Below are positions 23,501-34,533 of a DNA stretch of 64,000 nt, piece by piece. Each line of letters begins with the position of its first letter. Within the stretch, counting starts at the first letter, position 1. The stretch comes from Amaranthus tricolor. Taxonomy: Eukaryota; Streptophyta; Magnoliopsida; Caryophyllales; Amaranthaceae. Under the pieces are notes generated by a model that made no database searches, had not been told where the DNA came from, and saw only the letters and a program-made list of their open reading frames with translations. A program made the translations under genes and the position numbers. The stretch covers positions 16,313,178 through 16,377,177 of the forward strand of contig NC_080051.1 in NCBI RefSeq assembly GCF_026212465.1, written 5' to 3'.

Positions 23501-26500
23501 ACTGCAAAAACCTCAATAAAGCCTTAAGAGATCACATTCAAAAGTTTAATACCTGTGGATTAAGGAAGTTACTAGTGGTTACTGAACCAAGAAATGATCT
23601 ATTGAGACCTTTGATGTTTCGATGTTCAAAAGAGACGGTCCCACCTGGTTGTATAGAAGCCTGATGCATCACATGTTTAGCAAAATGTCTAGTAAAAACT
23701 TAATACATTAAACATAATGATATTAGTAGGAAATAATTATGAAATTTACCAGTGTTGGACGACCTTGAGGCCCAGGAACAATACTCCACTCTGTACTTAC
23801 TTCAGCTGACTTTTGATCAAGTTCCTTAAGCTTAATCTCAACAATAATCCCCCCTTCATTCTTTTCATCTGGGCGAGGATTCACTTCAATGTTTGAAAAT
23901 AATCCCAAAGAGTTTATATTTCTCAAAGCTTGCTTGCCTGCTTCTATGTTAAAGACATGGCCCACTCTAAGCTGCAAAGAATAGACACCACATCGAACTA
24001 TTTGATCCTTCGTAGAACATAGGAATACTATATTACAACACACTTGTTATGTTAATTTAAAAATGTTCCTTTGTATTTTTCTTGTATAGATCTATTAGTA
24101 AACCTAATGCCCAAAGATCCTAAACAAAATGCAAGTAAAAATGTATTTTGTTTTTTTGTTCGAACATCCATGTTTAATTCCAATTACAATGATAGAAGTT
24201 GTATAAACTCTTGTGTGGACTTGGACACCTAGTACATACTAAAATCAGTAATTTTTTAGCTTAACATGCTACTAGGCTAGTGGAATAGAGAATAAGGAGT
24301 GTGCGTTAGAGTGTGGGTTACAGTGGAGAATACGGAGTAGTGCACATCAAAATTATTGTATACTTTGCCAAGAAGTTGAGACTCGTACAGAGTACATTGA
24401 CTCGATATACTATTGGCTTAATTTATGTCTCTAATGCTTATCTATATTCAAAATTTGACGTGGAACAAGCAATTATGCAACAAGTGCATGGCACTACAAA
24501 AACATAGCATTTTTAGGCCACTGACAGCTCAAGCTGAACCATTCATCTGCTATCACACATAATTGAGGAAACAAAAACTCCTCTCAACGCATGACAAAGC
24601 TGGCATTCCACTATTTGACATTCACATTCTAAACTGTGGACAAGGAGGAATGCTACAAAAGATGAACACAAGTTTGATGATGTGCAACAAACAACAAAAA
24701 AACATTACCTGCTTAGGCAACTCCCTCCAGACAACCGGAAATTTTGTATTCCCTTCAACTACATTCCCAAGTTTATCCTGGAACTGAATCAACAACTGAG
24801 TAATATCCCCTTCCACCACCTCACAAACAACTTCCTTGGTATTCAAATTCCCAAAATTGACCACTTGAGCACACGCATATCCCTCGTCATGGTACCATTT
24901 CTGAACTGTATCCCTAATTTCCTGAAGCAACCTCGCAGAAACCAGTCCCTTATCCATCAATATCTTCCTCACATCTCGGTAAACTGCAGGTGGCAAAAGA
25001 CATGAACGAGCCTTTTCAATCCTCCTCCTATAATCCTTCTCCTGGCTAATATAAAAATCCAGGTTCTCTTTTACAGTCATATCAGGATCCATCTCAACTG
25101 TCTTTGTTTGTGGCATTAACCCCACGTTGATGCACCTAAACAGAAAAAAATTAAGGACTAGTTTCAGTTTTTTGCACTAATAATCCAATTTACTCGTAAA
25201 CAAATTTCTAAAAATGATTCCTCAGGGAGCTAGAAAGGAACAATTAAACTGAAGTGAACATTTATGATTTGCATATCAAAAAAGCTAAAGCTGCGAACGG
25301 TTCATTATTGTCATAAACCTAGAATTCCTTCATCAATCACAATAAATATCCAAAAGAAAAAATAGAGCACATAAATTCTATTCACCCCTGAAATAACAAA
25401 AAAGTTTTGAACCCCACATTACATAAACACGTTAACCCTTTCACTTTATCCATTATATTTGAACTACAACTTCCTCAAAACTTGTCAAAATTTCTCAAAT
25501 TGTGTCATTGTATGACCTACATTATGATCAATTCCAATAACCCAAATTATACATAAAAAGTTCAATACCTTAAGCAAAATCCAATCTAAAAAAACATAAG
25601 AAAACCCTTAATTTCCCAGCAACATACAAAATGATAACACTTTCAAAATGATAACAAATTTAGCATATACCCAAAAATAAGAAAACAAAAAGATCAATAC
25701 TTGAAGCAATAATCAATCCCAAAACTCAAAAATGAACCCCATAACAAAACAAACCTGAATTTTACAGCAACATACCAAATGATAACACTTTCAAATAATT
25801 CATACATTTCAATAATATTAACTGAACATATACCCAAAAATAACAAGATCAATACTTGAAGCAACAATTAATACAAAAACTCAAAAATGAAACCCATAAA
25901 AAACAAACCTGAATTTCTCAGCAGCTTGCCAAGTACTTTCAAAGAAATTAATAGAAACTTTAATAGATCCATCAGGATTAGTTTTCCCTTCTAAATCAAC
26001 CTTCTCAAACATTCCACAAGTAACTAAAGTTTCAAGCTCTTTCTGGAGTTGTGCTTTAGTATATACACCACCAGGTCTCAAAGAAACCATCTCAAAGAAT
26101 GAATCTTCAGTACCAACAGTGGTACGAGTTCTTTGATCAAAGAAGAGTATGTCGGAAACCTTATATTTCTTAAACCCACTTAATTTATTTAGTTGAACAA
26201 CAATATTAGCTGGTAATCCATGAGCATCCCAATTCTCAGAACCACCATCATTATCATCTTCTGCTAGAGCTTGAGGTGAGAGAAAACGTGACCACCATGA
26301 GTTACCACCACCGCTGCCGCCACCACCACCACCACCTCCGCCACCCCCATTGTTGGAACCTCCATTTCCGCCAATGAAGAAGATGAGGAGACCAATAGGA
26401 GAAGAGATGATAAGGGCTTTGGAAATTGGGTGAGAAAGGATTGAGTTAAGGGGATTTGAGAAAGATGATTGAAGAGAGCTTTGAAGAGAATGAGGTGGAT

Positions 26501-26672
26501 GAGTGCGAGTGGTGTTAGAAGAAGAGGTTATGGGATTGGGAGTGGATATGGAGAGGTGGGCATTGTGAGGAAGGTGAAGAGAAGAGTGAGTTTTGGAGAG
26601 GCGAGAGGATAATTGAGAAGGTGAGGATAATGGGGTGGAGTAGATGGCGCCTGCAACGGTGAAGGCTGCCAT
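14536..26672 (-). CDS. TOC75: TOC75, chloroplast outer-envelope protein-import channel (Toc75-III type), eight exons, 818 aa
   Basis: Omp85-family channel of the TOC translocon. Exons on the minus strand: 26672-25909, 25135-24709, 23971-23750, 23660-23553, 22999-22808, 22712-22464, 15229-14975, 14775-14536 (2457 nt, all junctions in phase, GT-AG). Residues 1-100 are a transit peptide; a poly-Gly run lies at about 101-123, which in this family holds the precursor in the envelope; an ALA-E site at 135-138 fits processing by the envelope signal peptidase Plsp1. POTRA repeats follow from about 150 (GLPANIVVQLNKLSGFKKYK; KWYHDEGYACAQVVNFGNLN), then the beta-barrel with GGPYSVRGYNMGELGAARN and a C-terminal phenylalanine (FFRFGERF), the usual barrel end. 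Length equals that of the Arabidopsis Toc75-III protein. Intron 6 (15230-22463) is inflated to 7.2 kb by transposons. The gene looks intact. Confidence 0.96.
15804..16776. mobile_element. Non-autonomous hAT-type element, 973 bp, in TOC75 intron 6
   Basis: Ends TAGAGGTGTTCATTCGGGT and, on the other strand, TAGAGTTGTTTAAAAGTGAC. The 8-bp flanks GAAGCAAA (15796-15803) and GAAGTAAA (16777-16784) match at 7 of 8 bases. The two arms are rich in TCGGG/CGGTT motifs and the centre is AT-rich, as in the 4-kb element at 2755-6753, of which this is a compact relative. No coding capacity. Confidence 0.8.
16783..17420. mobile_element. Polypurine MITE-like repeats, two units in TOC75 intron 6
   Basis: Two arm pairs (16783-17010 and 17105-17420) of GGAAA-rich and TTTCC-rich sequence, similar to the repeats in J-protein intron 1. 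Shared phrase: AAAATCCTTCCAACATTAGG at about 16899. Open frames here are purine-skew artefacts. Confidence 0.45.
18430..18600. mobile_element. AGGCGC-rich repeat, copy 2 (TOC75 intron 6)
   Basis: Contains CAAGTCTAGGCGCAGCTAGA and CCTTGTGCATCTTAGGCTTC, paralleling 13150-13335. The LTR retrotransposon at 18635 inserted at or just beyond its edge. Confidence 0.4.
18635..19244 (-). repeat. 3' LTR of the gag-only element
   Basis: Direct copy of 20548-21169, TG...CA on the minus strand (TGTTAGAGC at its 5' end). It has lost the 13-14 bp around GCTCGACCGAGCG present in the other LTR. Confidence 0.9.
19216..19947 (-). pseudogene. Gag-protease remnant of the gag-only retrotransposon
   Basis: A 243-codon frame with copia protease-like sequence (WVFDSVHPYHICRDKSLF, where the family has DSG at the catalytic site) and the typical downstream stretch VTLPSGEKVVIEAIGKVHLR and LRGVRYIPKMMRNLISLRRL. 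A decayed CCHC zinc knuckle can be read just upstream at about 20060-20130 (CFH...H...TCNKLKKDL), split by a stop and frame changes. The frame runs into the 3' LTR and ends there with no integrase. The altered active site and broken knuckle suggest the copy makes no working product. Confidence 0.7.
20548..21169 (-). repeat. 5' LTR of the gag-only element
   Basis: 622 bp, beginning TGTTAGAGC and ending CTTTCA on the minus strand. It contains several GCTCGACC/GGTCGAGC palindromic motifs near 20995-21085. Confidence 0.9.
22012..22125. mobile_element. AGGCGC-type repeat fragment, copy 3 (TOC75 intron 6)
   Basis: Short segment with AAAGAGCGTCGCATACAAAA and CACACCTTTTAAAACTAG, reminiscent of the reverse complement of the 13150 and 18430 repeats. 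Weak support. Confidence 0.3.
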
Positions 26673-27310
26673 TGATGGGTGGATAAGGAAGGAGGAAGAG
26701 AGGCGAGAGGAAGAAGAAAGGGGGAGGGATTTTCAAGGGTTTAAGAGAAAAAGGGAGAAAAGGGTACATTGAGTGTAGACATCAACATTACTCTTTAAAT
26801 TTCACAAATTAAAATTTGACAAATTTTATAATGGTGAAATTCTTTTTTTTTTTTATGTAGTAGATAAACTTATTTTTTAATGCATATAGTAATCTTGACC
26901 TTTAGATTTTTTATTTGAAAGCACTCTTAATGGTGTATAAAAAAATTTATTCATCAATCTTTCTCTATATTTTTCCTTTCATTCACATTATTTTTTTGTG
27001 TGGAAATTTTTACTACTGAATTTTATCGCATTCATGAGGAAAAAGTGTCCTCACCACTCTCTCCTATTTTATATTTTATCCCACTTTATTTTCTCTCTTT
27101 ATCCAAAAATATTAATAAGACAAAAAGTAATTCATAAAATATTATTAAGACAAAATACCAATACAACAAAAAAAACTAAAAATAACAAAACTAAACTAAT
27201 AATGTAAACATTAAACTACTTGAATACTAATTTTATGAAATTAGAGAGAAAAGGTGTCAAAAAATAGAAAAATGATTGTCTATTTAATGAGAATTTTTTT
27301 TATGAACACA

Positions 27311-27726
27311 AATTCTTAGTTGAGACCGTCATTATAAAAAACGCCTTTTAAATGGGCCGGCCCATTATTAATATAAAAATAACTACCAGAAAAACACGCG
27401 TTATGTAATTCTATTTAAAGTTGGTGTTATAACTTATTGAAGTTGGTATTATATCCTATTAGAGTTGGTATTATAACCTATTAAAGTTGGTATCTCCAAA
27501 TAGGCTATAATATCAACTTTAATAGGTTATAACACCAACTCCAAATATCAATTTTAATAGGTTATAATACCAACTTCTATAGGTTATAACACCAACTTCA
27601 ATATGTTATAACACCAACTCCATATAAGATCAAACGCGCACGTCAGTATTTAGATTTTTCTCTTTTTTTATTTGTTGGGCTTGTGTCTGGAGAGCCATCT
27701 CTTATAAAGACGGTCTCTCAGGAGAG
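27311..27726. mobile_element. Foldback MITE built from inverted arrays of a 23-bp unit
   Basis: Ends share the motif GAGACCGTC (27322-27330, with its complement GACGGTCTC at 27709-27717). Inside, 27417-27620 carries about four tandem copies of an AAGTTGGTATTATAACCTAT-type unit, then about five copies of its reverse complement. RNA from either strand could form a hairpin of about 100 bp per arm. Confidence 0.7.
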
Positions 27727-28009
27727 GCGCTGTTTTATGAATGTTGGTATGTTTTAATTTTTTTTGAGTCTTTAAAATTCATAAATTCGGGTCAAAAATA
27801 GAAAAATGAGTATATTTTTTAATTAGTGTTGGGGCTCACTGTGAGGAAATCCCAAAATTTTCCTCTGAGTTATTTTTTAGGAAACATTTGAGTATTTTTT
27901 TTTTTTTTTGGATTTCACTACTGGGATGCATTTCCACTCAAAAATTTCCAATCAAATAAAGTTTGTCACCATTGGGATAGCTCTAATAGACATAAGAAAA
28001 GTTTTTTTT

Positions 28010-28390
28010 AAAAGAGTTTACGGTCTTTTTATCAACTTAATGATATTTTTTTTAGAAAAACAAACATCGTGATCATTCAAATTAACCACATATTTTGAAA
28101 TCAATAAAATATATTAATGAAAAAAGACTAAAGACAAGTGAATTTATGTTGTAAATAAATTCACTTTTAAATAATATCATTATTCATATCAGTAAATATT
28201 TATAGCATCCGTGTTTTATACGGGAATCTATAGTTCAGTATAAATAAATACTTAATTTAACGAATAACTTAATATTTTGTCTACCACATTGAAAAGTTAA
28301 AAGATCAAGGTCACCACGTGAATTTAAACAATATTTGTAGAAAAGCCAAAAACTCAAGGTCACCATGTGGAATTTCCTTTAAAATTTTTA
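28010..28390. mobile_element. MITE-like repeat with TCAAGGTCACC motifs
   Basis: Contains AAAAGATCAAGGTCACCACG and, 50 bp on, CAAGGTCACCATGTGG. A similar arrangement (GCTCAAGATCACC, TTCAAGTCACCACATG) lies at 33850-34200, and an inverted counterpart lies there at about 33900. Borders are not resolved. Confidence 0.4.
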
Positions 28391-28647
28391 TCTACTATGG
28401 GGTGTTTGGTAAATGGCTTATTATTTAGTTTTTTTGTTGGCTTTCGGTTTTAGATTTGTTGGTTGGTTAAACAGCTGAAAAAAGTGTTTGGTAAATGGCT
28501 TTTAAGCAAAAATTAAAAAGCTACTCTAGTTATCTGTTTTTGTTGGCTTTTTGGTTTATTAACCCACTTTTTCTCTAATACACATCCAATAGTCTATACC
28601 TAGATTTACTAAAAATCTTCATAAATAGCCAATTTTTTAGCTAGCCT

Positions 28648-28773
<126 letters not shown>

Positions 28774-29607
28774 TGAATCGTATAAGATTTTCATTAATTA
28801 TGTTTTTTCTTATATATTGAGAAGTATAAAATCAAATCCAAGGTAATTAATATACAAGTATATTTGTAATTTGTTAGCTGATAAAAGAACATAATAAATA
28901 ATCTACAAGGGGCAACATCCTTCTCACCTTGCTTTTTTCTATTTAAAATTTTCATTTTTATTTATATTTTTAAATGTGAGCATTTCTTTATATAATCATA
29001 TACTCTATTTAGATAGTTTTTTCTCCTCCAGAGAAAAGGTTAGGAAGAAGGACAAATTTTTAAGAAAAGAAATAGGATGTATGTAGGCTAATGTTTAGGA
29101 AGTTAGTTATGAAAATAATGGTCTAAGTTTAGAAGGTGCACATTTATAGCCTACCAAATGGATCTGTTGAAGAGAATGCTTCCACATATTATGCCATTTT
29201 GTTTTTTGAGGACTTAAACTCATTATTGCCCTATCAAATAAGGACACCCTAAAGTTCAACTAATGACTAAAATTATTCTTCATTCTTTCCATATTTTAAA
29301 CTTACATGTGATAATTTTCTAGAATTATAATTTAATTTATCATTTTGCTATCCAAATTATGTCTCAAGTTAATATGCAACATAATGAAGGAACATCCAAA
29401 ACTGTTGAACAACTTCTTCACTGTAATATTATCTGTTACATGTAATTGTTTTTTATTATCATATTTTCCTTTTAAATCTACAATTGAAAATGACATTTTT
29501 TTTCCATAATATTTCATTAAATTATTAAATTAATACGAATAGCATGAGTATTGTTTGGTGTTATTATGGAATTAGAATAGTACCCTTTTTCTAAATAAAA
29601 GGAAATT

Positions 29608-32600
29608 ATGTGTGCAGCTGATAATCCAACTAGTTGGAATACATGCCAAGAAGATGATCATTTGCATCAAGGAAAGAAATTATCTGTTTTTGGCAAAGTA
29701 AAAGAAAAGGTTAAAAAATGGAGACAATTAGCAAAAAAGAAATTTGGACATGATGATTGTCATACACCATCATGGGGAGTTGCTTTGGAAGATTCTAAAG
29801 TCCAACATGATGAACATGAGAATGTTGTATCTCAAGGTATTGTATTTGTCGCTTTAACCCTTTTAAGTTTTTAATTAATTTCTTTCAATTCAAAAACTAA
29901 ATGGAAAATACTAAGACAAGGTTTAATGAGACATAATAACAGTTTATTATTATTAATGACTCAACAATACATTAATGAACTAAATTCTCGCACACTTGTG
30001 TCTCGTTTAAGGTATCTTTCTTTCCCATTCTTGCCTCGTTCAAGACATAAATCAAGGCCTTACTTGTGCACTTTCTTACCTTGTTTAATGCACTCCTTTT
30101 CCACTCTCTTGATCACCTCGACCATGGAGTGATGCAAATCCCAACCCCTCATATCCCATTGCATACACATTATCCTTCTCTAAAGTGCAAGACATGGCAT
30201 GGGCTATGAGATAATCAAAGTCATCTCCCACACTGACAGGTTTGAAACTTGACACAACAACAATGATTATCAGTGTCAGGGGCGGAGCAAAGATTTATGA
30301 GGCCCTATTCAATTTTTTGAATATTTAGGAAAATGAGCCTTTAGACAGATACACTTACTAATTTATTCCCGAAATTTTAAGGAGACAAAACAAAATAAGG
30401 TAAATTGAATAAAAACACTCAAATTTATATTAAAAAAATTCAGTTTAGCAACCTATTCACGCTAATAATCAATAAAAAAACTAGAATCAATGTAAGATGT
30501 TTTCACATTATGAAACAATCATATTAGAGTCTATACACATTTGAAGAAGAAAATTAGAGCAATGTCTATAGTACCAATAACTAAATAAAATAAAAGATTT
30601 TTATTAGATCAAATCATTCAATTATATAAAAGAACAGAAAAATTGTAAATGATGGTTTTATAGAGCTTATCAGATGAAATAATTTTAGAGGTTAAAATGT
30701 GATTATAGGACATTCAAATCATGTTTATAATAATATGCAATTGTATATTCCTTTAAAATTTTTATTTACAAGTATTTTATACTAACAAATTTTGTGCATT
30801 GCACGAATTTGTATATAAGTATAAAATAATTTAAGTACTCTTAGGTATATATTTATTATCAGCTAGTCTTGTATTAGATCGTATCATTATAAGTTGGACC
30901 AATATAATTAGAATATTTGTCTAATTAATCACTTTAAAATTATAAATGATTATTTTAAAGTTATTAGTGATCATTTTAAGATCGTAAATGAATATTTTAA
31001 GATTATAAGTGATTAAATATATATGTTGAAACAACCCAATACATTCACCAGATTTGTTCTCTTAGTAAATCCAGAATGATTGAAGTTAGTTTATTCTTTT
31101 TCAGCATATCCGAATCCGAAGAGTTCCAATGAAGATAGCAAACAGATTGAAAGCACAGATCAAATGAAAAGTGTTAAGCAAATAATGAACAGCGGTGCTG
31201 GTCAACACCTATCTTCCCTAAAGTTGAGTACACCAAATCATCCTGTTCTTGCCAAAAGCCAGTCAGATACTTTTGGAGATTATACTTCCAAATCTGAAGC
31301 TAACACAAATAATGAAGAAGCCAGTCCTCGAGCCTTAAGCTTAGGCACTCATTTAAGAGTAAAACACTCTAGTCCAAGTAGGTTCACACTTGATACTTTG
31401 ATTGCTCAAAGAAATTCCAAAAGGCATAAAGAGATCAAAAACGAAGATTCTAGAACCCAGAAAGAGAAGCTTCAAGAAGAAGAATGTTCTAGTGCAAAGA
31501 AGGGTGATGAGTTGGATGAAGAAGAATCAAAAAGAAAGAATATTGATGGGAATGATGAAGAGGATAATAAAGGAAGTGGTGGTGTTTCGGTGAAAGAATA
31601 CTTGAAAACAAAATTAGAGCCAGGAGAAGATGAAAGGGCATTACGTCAGGTGATAACTGAAGTAATTAGTCCAAGAAGGAATCCAAATGAAAAGGGTATT
31701 GTGGAGAAAGTAAGAGCTGCTGTCACTATGTTGATCCAAGCTCAGGAACCTTCTTTTTCTTCTTCTTCTTCTTTAACCAAGACTCAGATTCCTGTGTCCA
31801 CCAATGCATGTGAAGGTATTAATACTTATATATATGCTACTAAATTAAATTACTCTGCTTTTGTTCTATATGATGTTGAATGTGAATGGAAATTAGGAAA
31901 AATTAAATCTATTAAATAATGTTGGATATATTATTTTATATTAGATTATAAAAAATATTAAAATAAAGTTTGTAGATAAAATAAGAAAACCACATTAATT
32001 AAAAAAATATTTAAATAAAATTAGTGAAAAATATGTAGAATTTATAAGCAATATAAAATATTAAAATGAAAATGAAGTTAATGGAAAATACCTAGAGACT
32101 ATAAAAATGAACTAGCTAGGTTTAATTCTTTTCAAAATCTATGATATAAATATATTTTTTTAAAACAATAATAGAACAAACTAAAATAATAAATGAGAAT
32201 ATCATTTAGTAAGGGAGGGAGGGAGGGAGGGAGGGAGTATATTGTAATTATATATCCAATTAGGATCTTATTGAGATATCTGGTTACCATGTATGTGTAT
32301 GCTGTTTTCTTTACTTTAAGGTTAATATTGTAAGTATGATATGATACCATCATACTCAGTAATTTTCGCTTATAAAATTAAGGTTCGAGGGTAGATAACA
32401 TACAAATTATATCTATACTCCCTCGTAAGAGAGGAAGTCAGGAATGTGAATCATGTCAAGAAAGTAATTAAAATCACCGAGTATGTATTATAAATCCCTG
32501 TGGTTTCCATCATAAGCAAAATAAAACATACCATATGAACCAAATATAAAATAATAAATACCTACTTAGAAACATAAGTAAAACTAAGGTGGAAAAAAAA

Positions 32601-33630
32601 TTAAATAAAATAAAACGGTATACTAAAGTGAGGATGAGAAAAGAGATTTTCAAAAGTCTAGAACTCGAATTTGGCGTCTCTAACTATTCCTATTTCTAGT
32701 CAGGTCCTCAGAGAAATGCAACTCGCGCAAGTTTATTTTAATTTGTTCCTCCCACGTTCTCTTGGGTGGTCTTTCTCGACTTCTCTTATCATCCACTATG
32801 ACGTTTTATATGCTTCTCAGGGGGCATCAACAATCTTTCTTTGCACATGCTCAAACCATCTCAACCTATTTCACACATATTCGCAAACAATAGGGCAACT
32901 TCTAACCTCTTCTAAACTCCTCATTCCTTATTCAAACCAATCTTGTGGGCCTACTCATTCACCTAAGCATTTACATCTCTACTACTTTCATCTTTTATTG
33001 ATAGGACTTCTTAACGGGCCAATATTTTATCTCATACAATAACGCAAGCCTAATTGCAACTCGATAGAATTACAATGAATACACTAAAATAAAGATACAA
33101 AGCTATTTATTATTATAATAGTAACTTGAATAACAAGATATTTTAATATGCACAAATCACCTCAATCTGGTTATGATTTAAATTACAAAACACAAAAAGA
33201 GATCGCATTTTTTCATTCTAAGTTTTCAAGCCACCCAATTCACTTCCCCTTTTGATTTTCAACCAAACAAGCTCATTAGTAGATAGTGCTCGACAAAATT
33301 AACCTAGATAGTTTCAAATAAAAAGTCAAATTAAATAGGTAATTTTGACAAAAAATATTTATTCTATGTAGTTTTGACAAAAAGTCAATATTTATAGAAG
33401 TATTTAACAATAAAACTTATTTAGGTAATTCTCACAAAAAGTTAATTTTTCTAGGTTTTTTTGTCATCATGTTTCTAAATAAAGGAAGTAATGGTCAATG
33501 AAGAAACTTGGTATTAAGCTACTAACTCAACATCATTAGTCGGTTATCAATTATTACAGACTTGTCTAATCTATTCTTTTAAACTGCAGTTGAGGAAGAA
33601 AACCATGGAAGGATGTTGCAATCTATTTAA
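29608..33630 (+). CDS. LTI65/RD29/CAP160-like low-temperature and drought-response protein, three exons, 326 aa
   Basis: Exons 29608-29836, 31105-31815 and 33590-33630 join in phase 1 at GT-AG introns (981 nt). Residues 21-48 contain the basic amphipathic stretch typical of the family's N-terminus (KLSVFGKVKEKVKKWRQLAK), then PSWGVALED. The middle is very hydrophilic, Lys/Glu/Asp-rich and probably disordered. Residues about 238-292 match the family's PGEED-type C-terminal module: SVKEYLKTKLEPGEDERALR, then IVEKVRAAV. Known members (RD29A/B, LTI65, CAP160) are ABA-, cold- and salt-induced; a protective role is suspected but no biochemical activity is established. This one has a single PGEED module and is shorter than the roughly 600-700-residue RD29 proteins. 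The last exon has only 13 codons. Family assignment rests on motif recall. Confidence 0.8.
32650..33060 (-). mobile_element. LINE 3'-end remnant in intron 2 of the LTI65-like gene
   Basis: The minus strand resembles the C-terminal end of a plant non-LTR retrotransposon ORF2. The plus strand parallels 42046-42240 (compare TTCCTATTTCTAGTCAGGTC with TTCCTATCCCTAGTCAGGTT). It is decayed, with stops and frame changes. The plus-strand 123-codon frame here is antisense. Confidence 0.6.
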
Positions 33631-34525
33631 AAGAAGACATTCTACTTCTCAATCTACTCCAAATGTTGAAAAAAAAGTTGTCCCCTAGAAAAAAAAATAT
33701 ACTAAATGTTCTAGAAAATATTTAACTATTAACTCTTAATTGTAATAATATAACAATAAATGACAATATTTTTTGTTTACGAAACAAATTTGCAAGAAAT
33801 AATACTCTTCCCTCATATTCTTGTCAATTAGACAAAATAGAAAAAAAAAAATTTTAATGTAGTTATCTTGAATTTTCAGTTTTTCTATGTGGTAGACAAA
33901 TTTTTTTTATTCAAGTGGTGACCTCGACCTTTCAATTTTTCCACATGATAAACAAAAGATAAATTTTTTGTTAAATTTATGTTATTTTTAACCAACGTAA
34001 TTATATTTTTTTTTAAAAAACAAATTTTATGATCACTCTAATTGACTACATATTTCGAAATCCAATTGAAATAAGTAGTTAATTGAATCACAAAAACTTA
34101 ACATTTTATCTACCACATGAAAAAATTAAAAGCTCAAGATCACCAAGAAATTTTTAAACAACATTTATAGAAAAGGCAAAAGTTCAAGTCACCACATGAA
34201 ATTAAAAAAAAAAAAAAATGGATCGATTCCTTCACTACCTCACCCATCTTCAACAAGCTTTTCAAGATCAAAATGAACTAATTAGTAAGAACGCCCATGA
34301 AATAGAATATGACAATTTCCAACATAATAACTTTAGCGCCTCAGGATTGATGAGAAATGAGAGGTGCTCTAGGACTGAGAGAATAAAACCCTCGGCTGCT
34401 TTTGGAGTTTTAGTATAAAAACCGGGCGCCGAAAAACTAAAAGGTCTGTTTGATAGGTAGTAATAAACGGTGATAACGAGAATGAAAAACTAGTATAATT
34501 TTAGTTGAAAAATCTCTTAGCTATC
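33631..34525. other. Spacer downstream of the LTI65-like gene
   Basis: AT-rich, no gene. 33850-34200 is a MITE-like repeat with TCAAGATCACC/GGTGACCTCGA motifs in opposite orientation at its two sides, related to 28010-28390. Confidence 0.55.
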
Positions 34526-34533
34526 TTGATAAT

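Noticed and set aside
24487..24520. CACTACAAAAACATAGC in TOC75 intron 2 as a CACTA transposon end
   Set aside because: Matches a CACTA terminus in wording, but no opposite end or 3-bp duplication was found nearby; too short to annotate.
14536..26672. OEP80 (Toc75-V) instead of Toc75-III
   Set aside because: The poly-Gly-containing bipartite transit sequence, 818-codon length and motif wording fit Toc75-III; OEP80 lacks the poly-Gly region.
31080..31919. Single-exon 279-codon gene starting at 31080
   Set aside because: The start lies in an intron; a good acceptor at 31104 joins exon 1 (29608-29836) in phase, and a donor at 31816 precedes the last exon.
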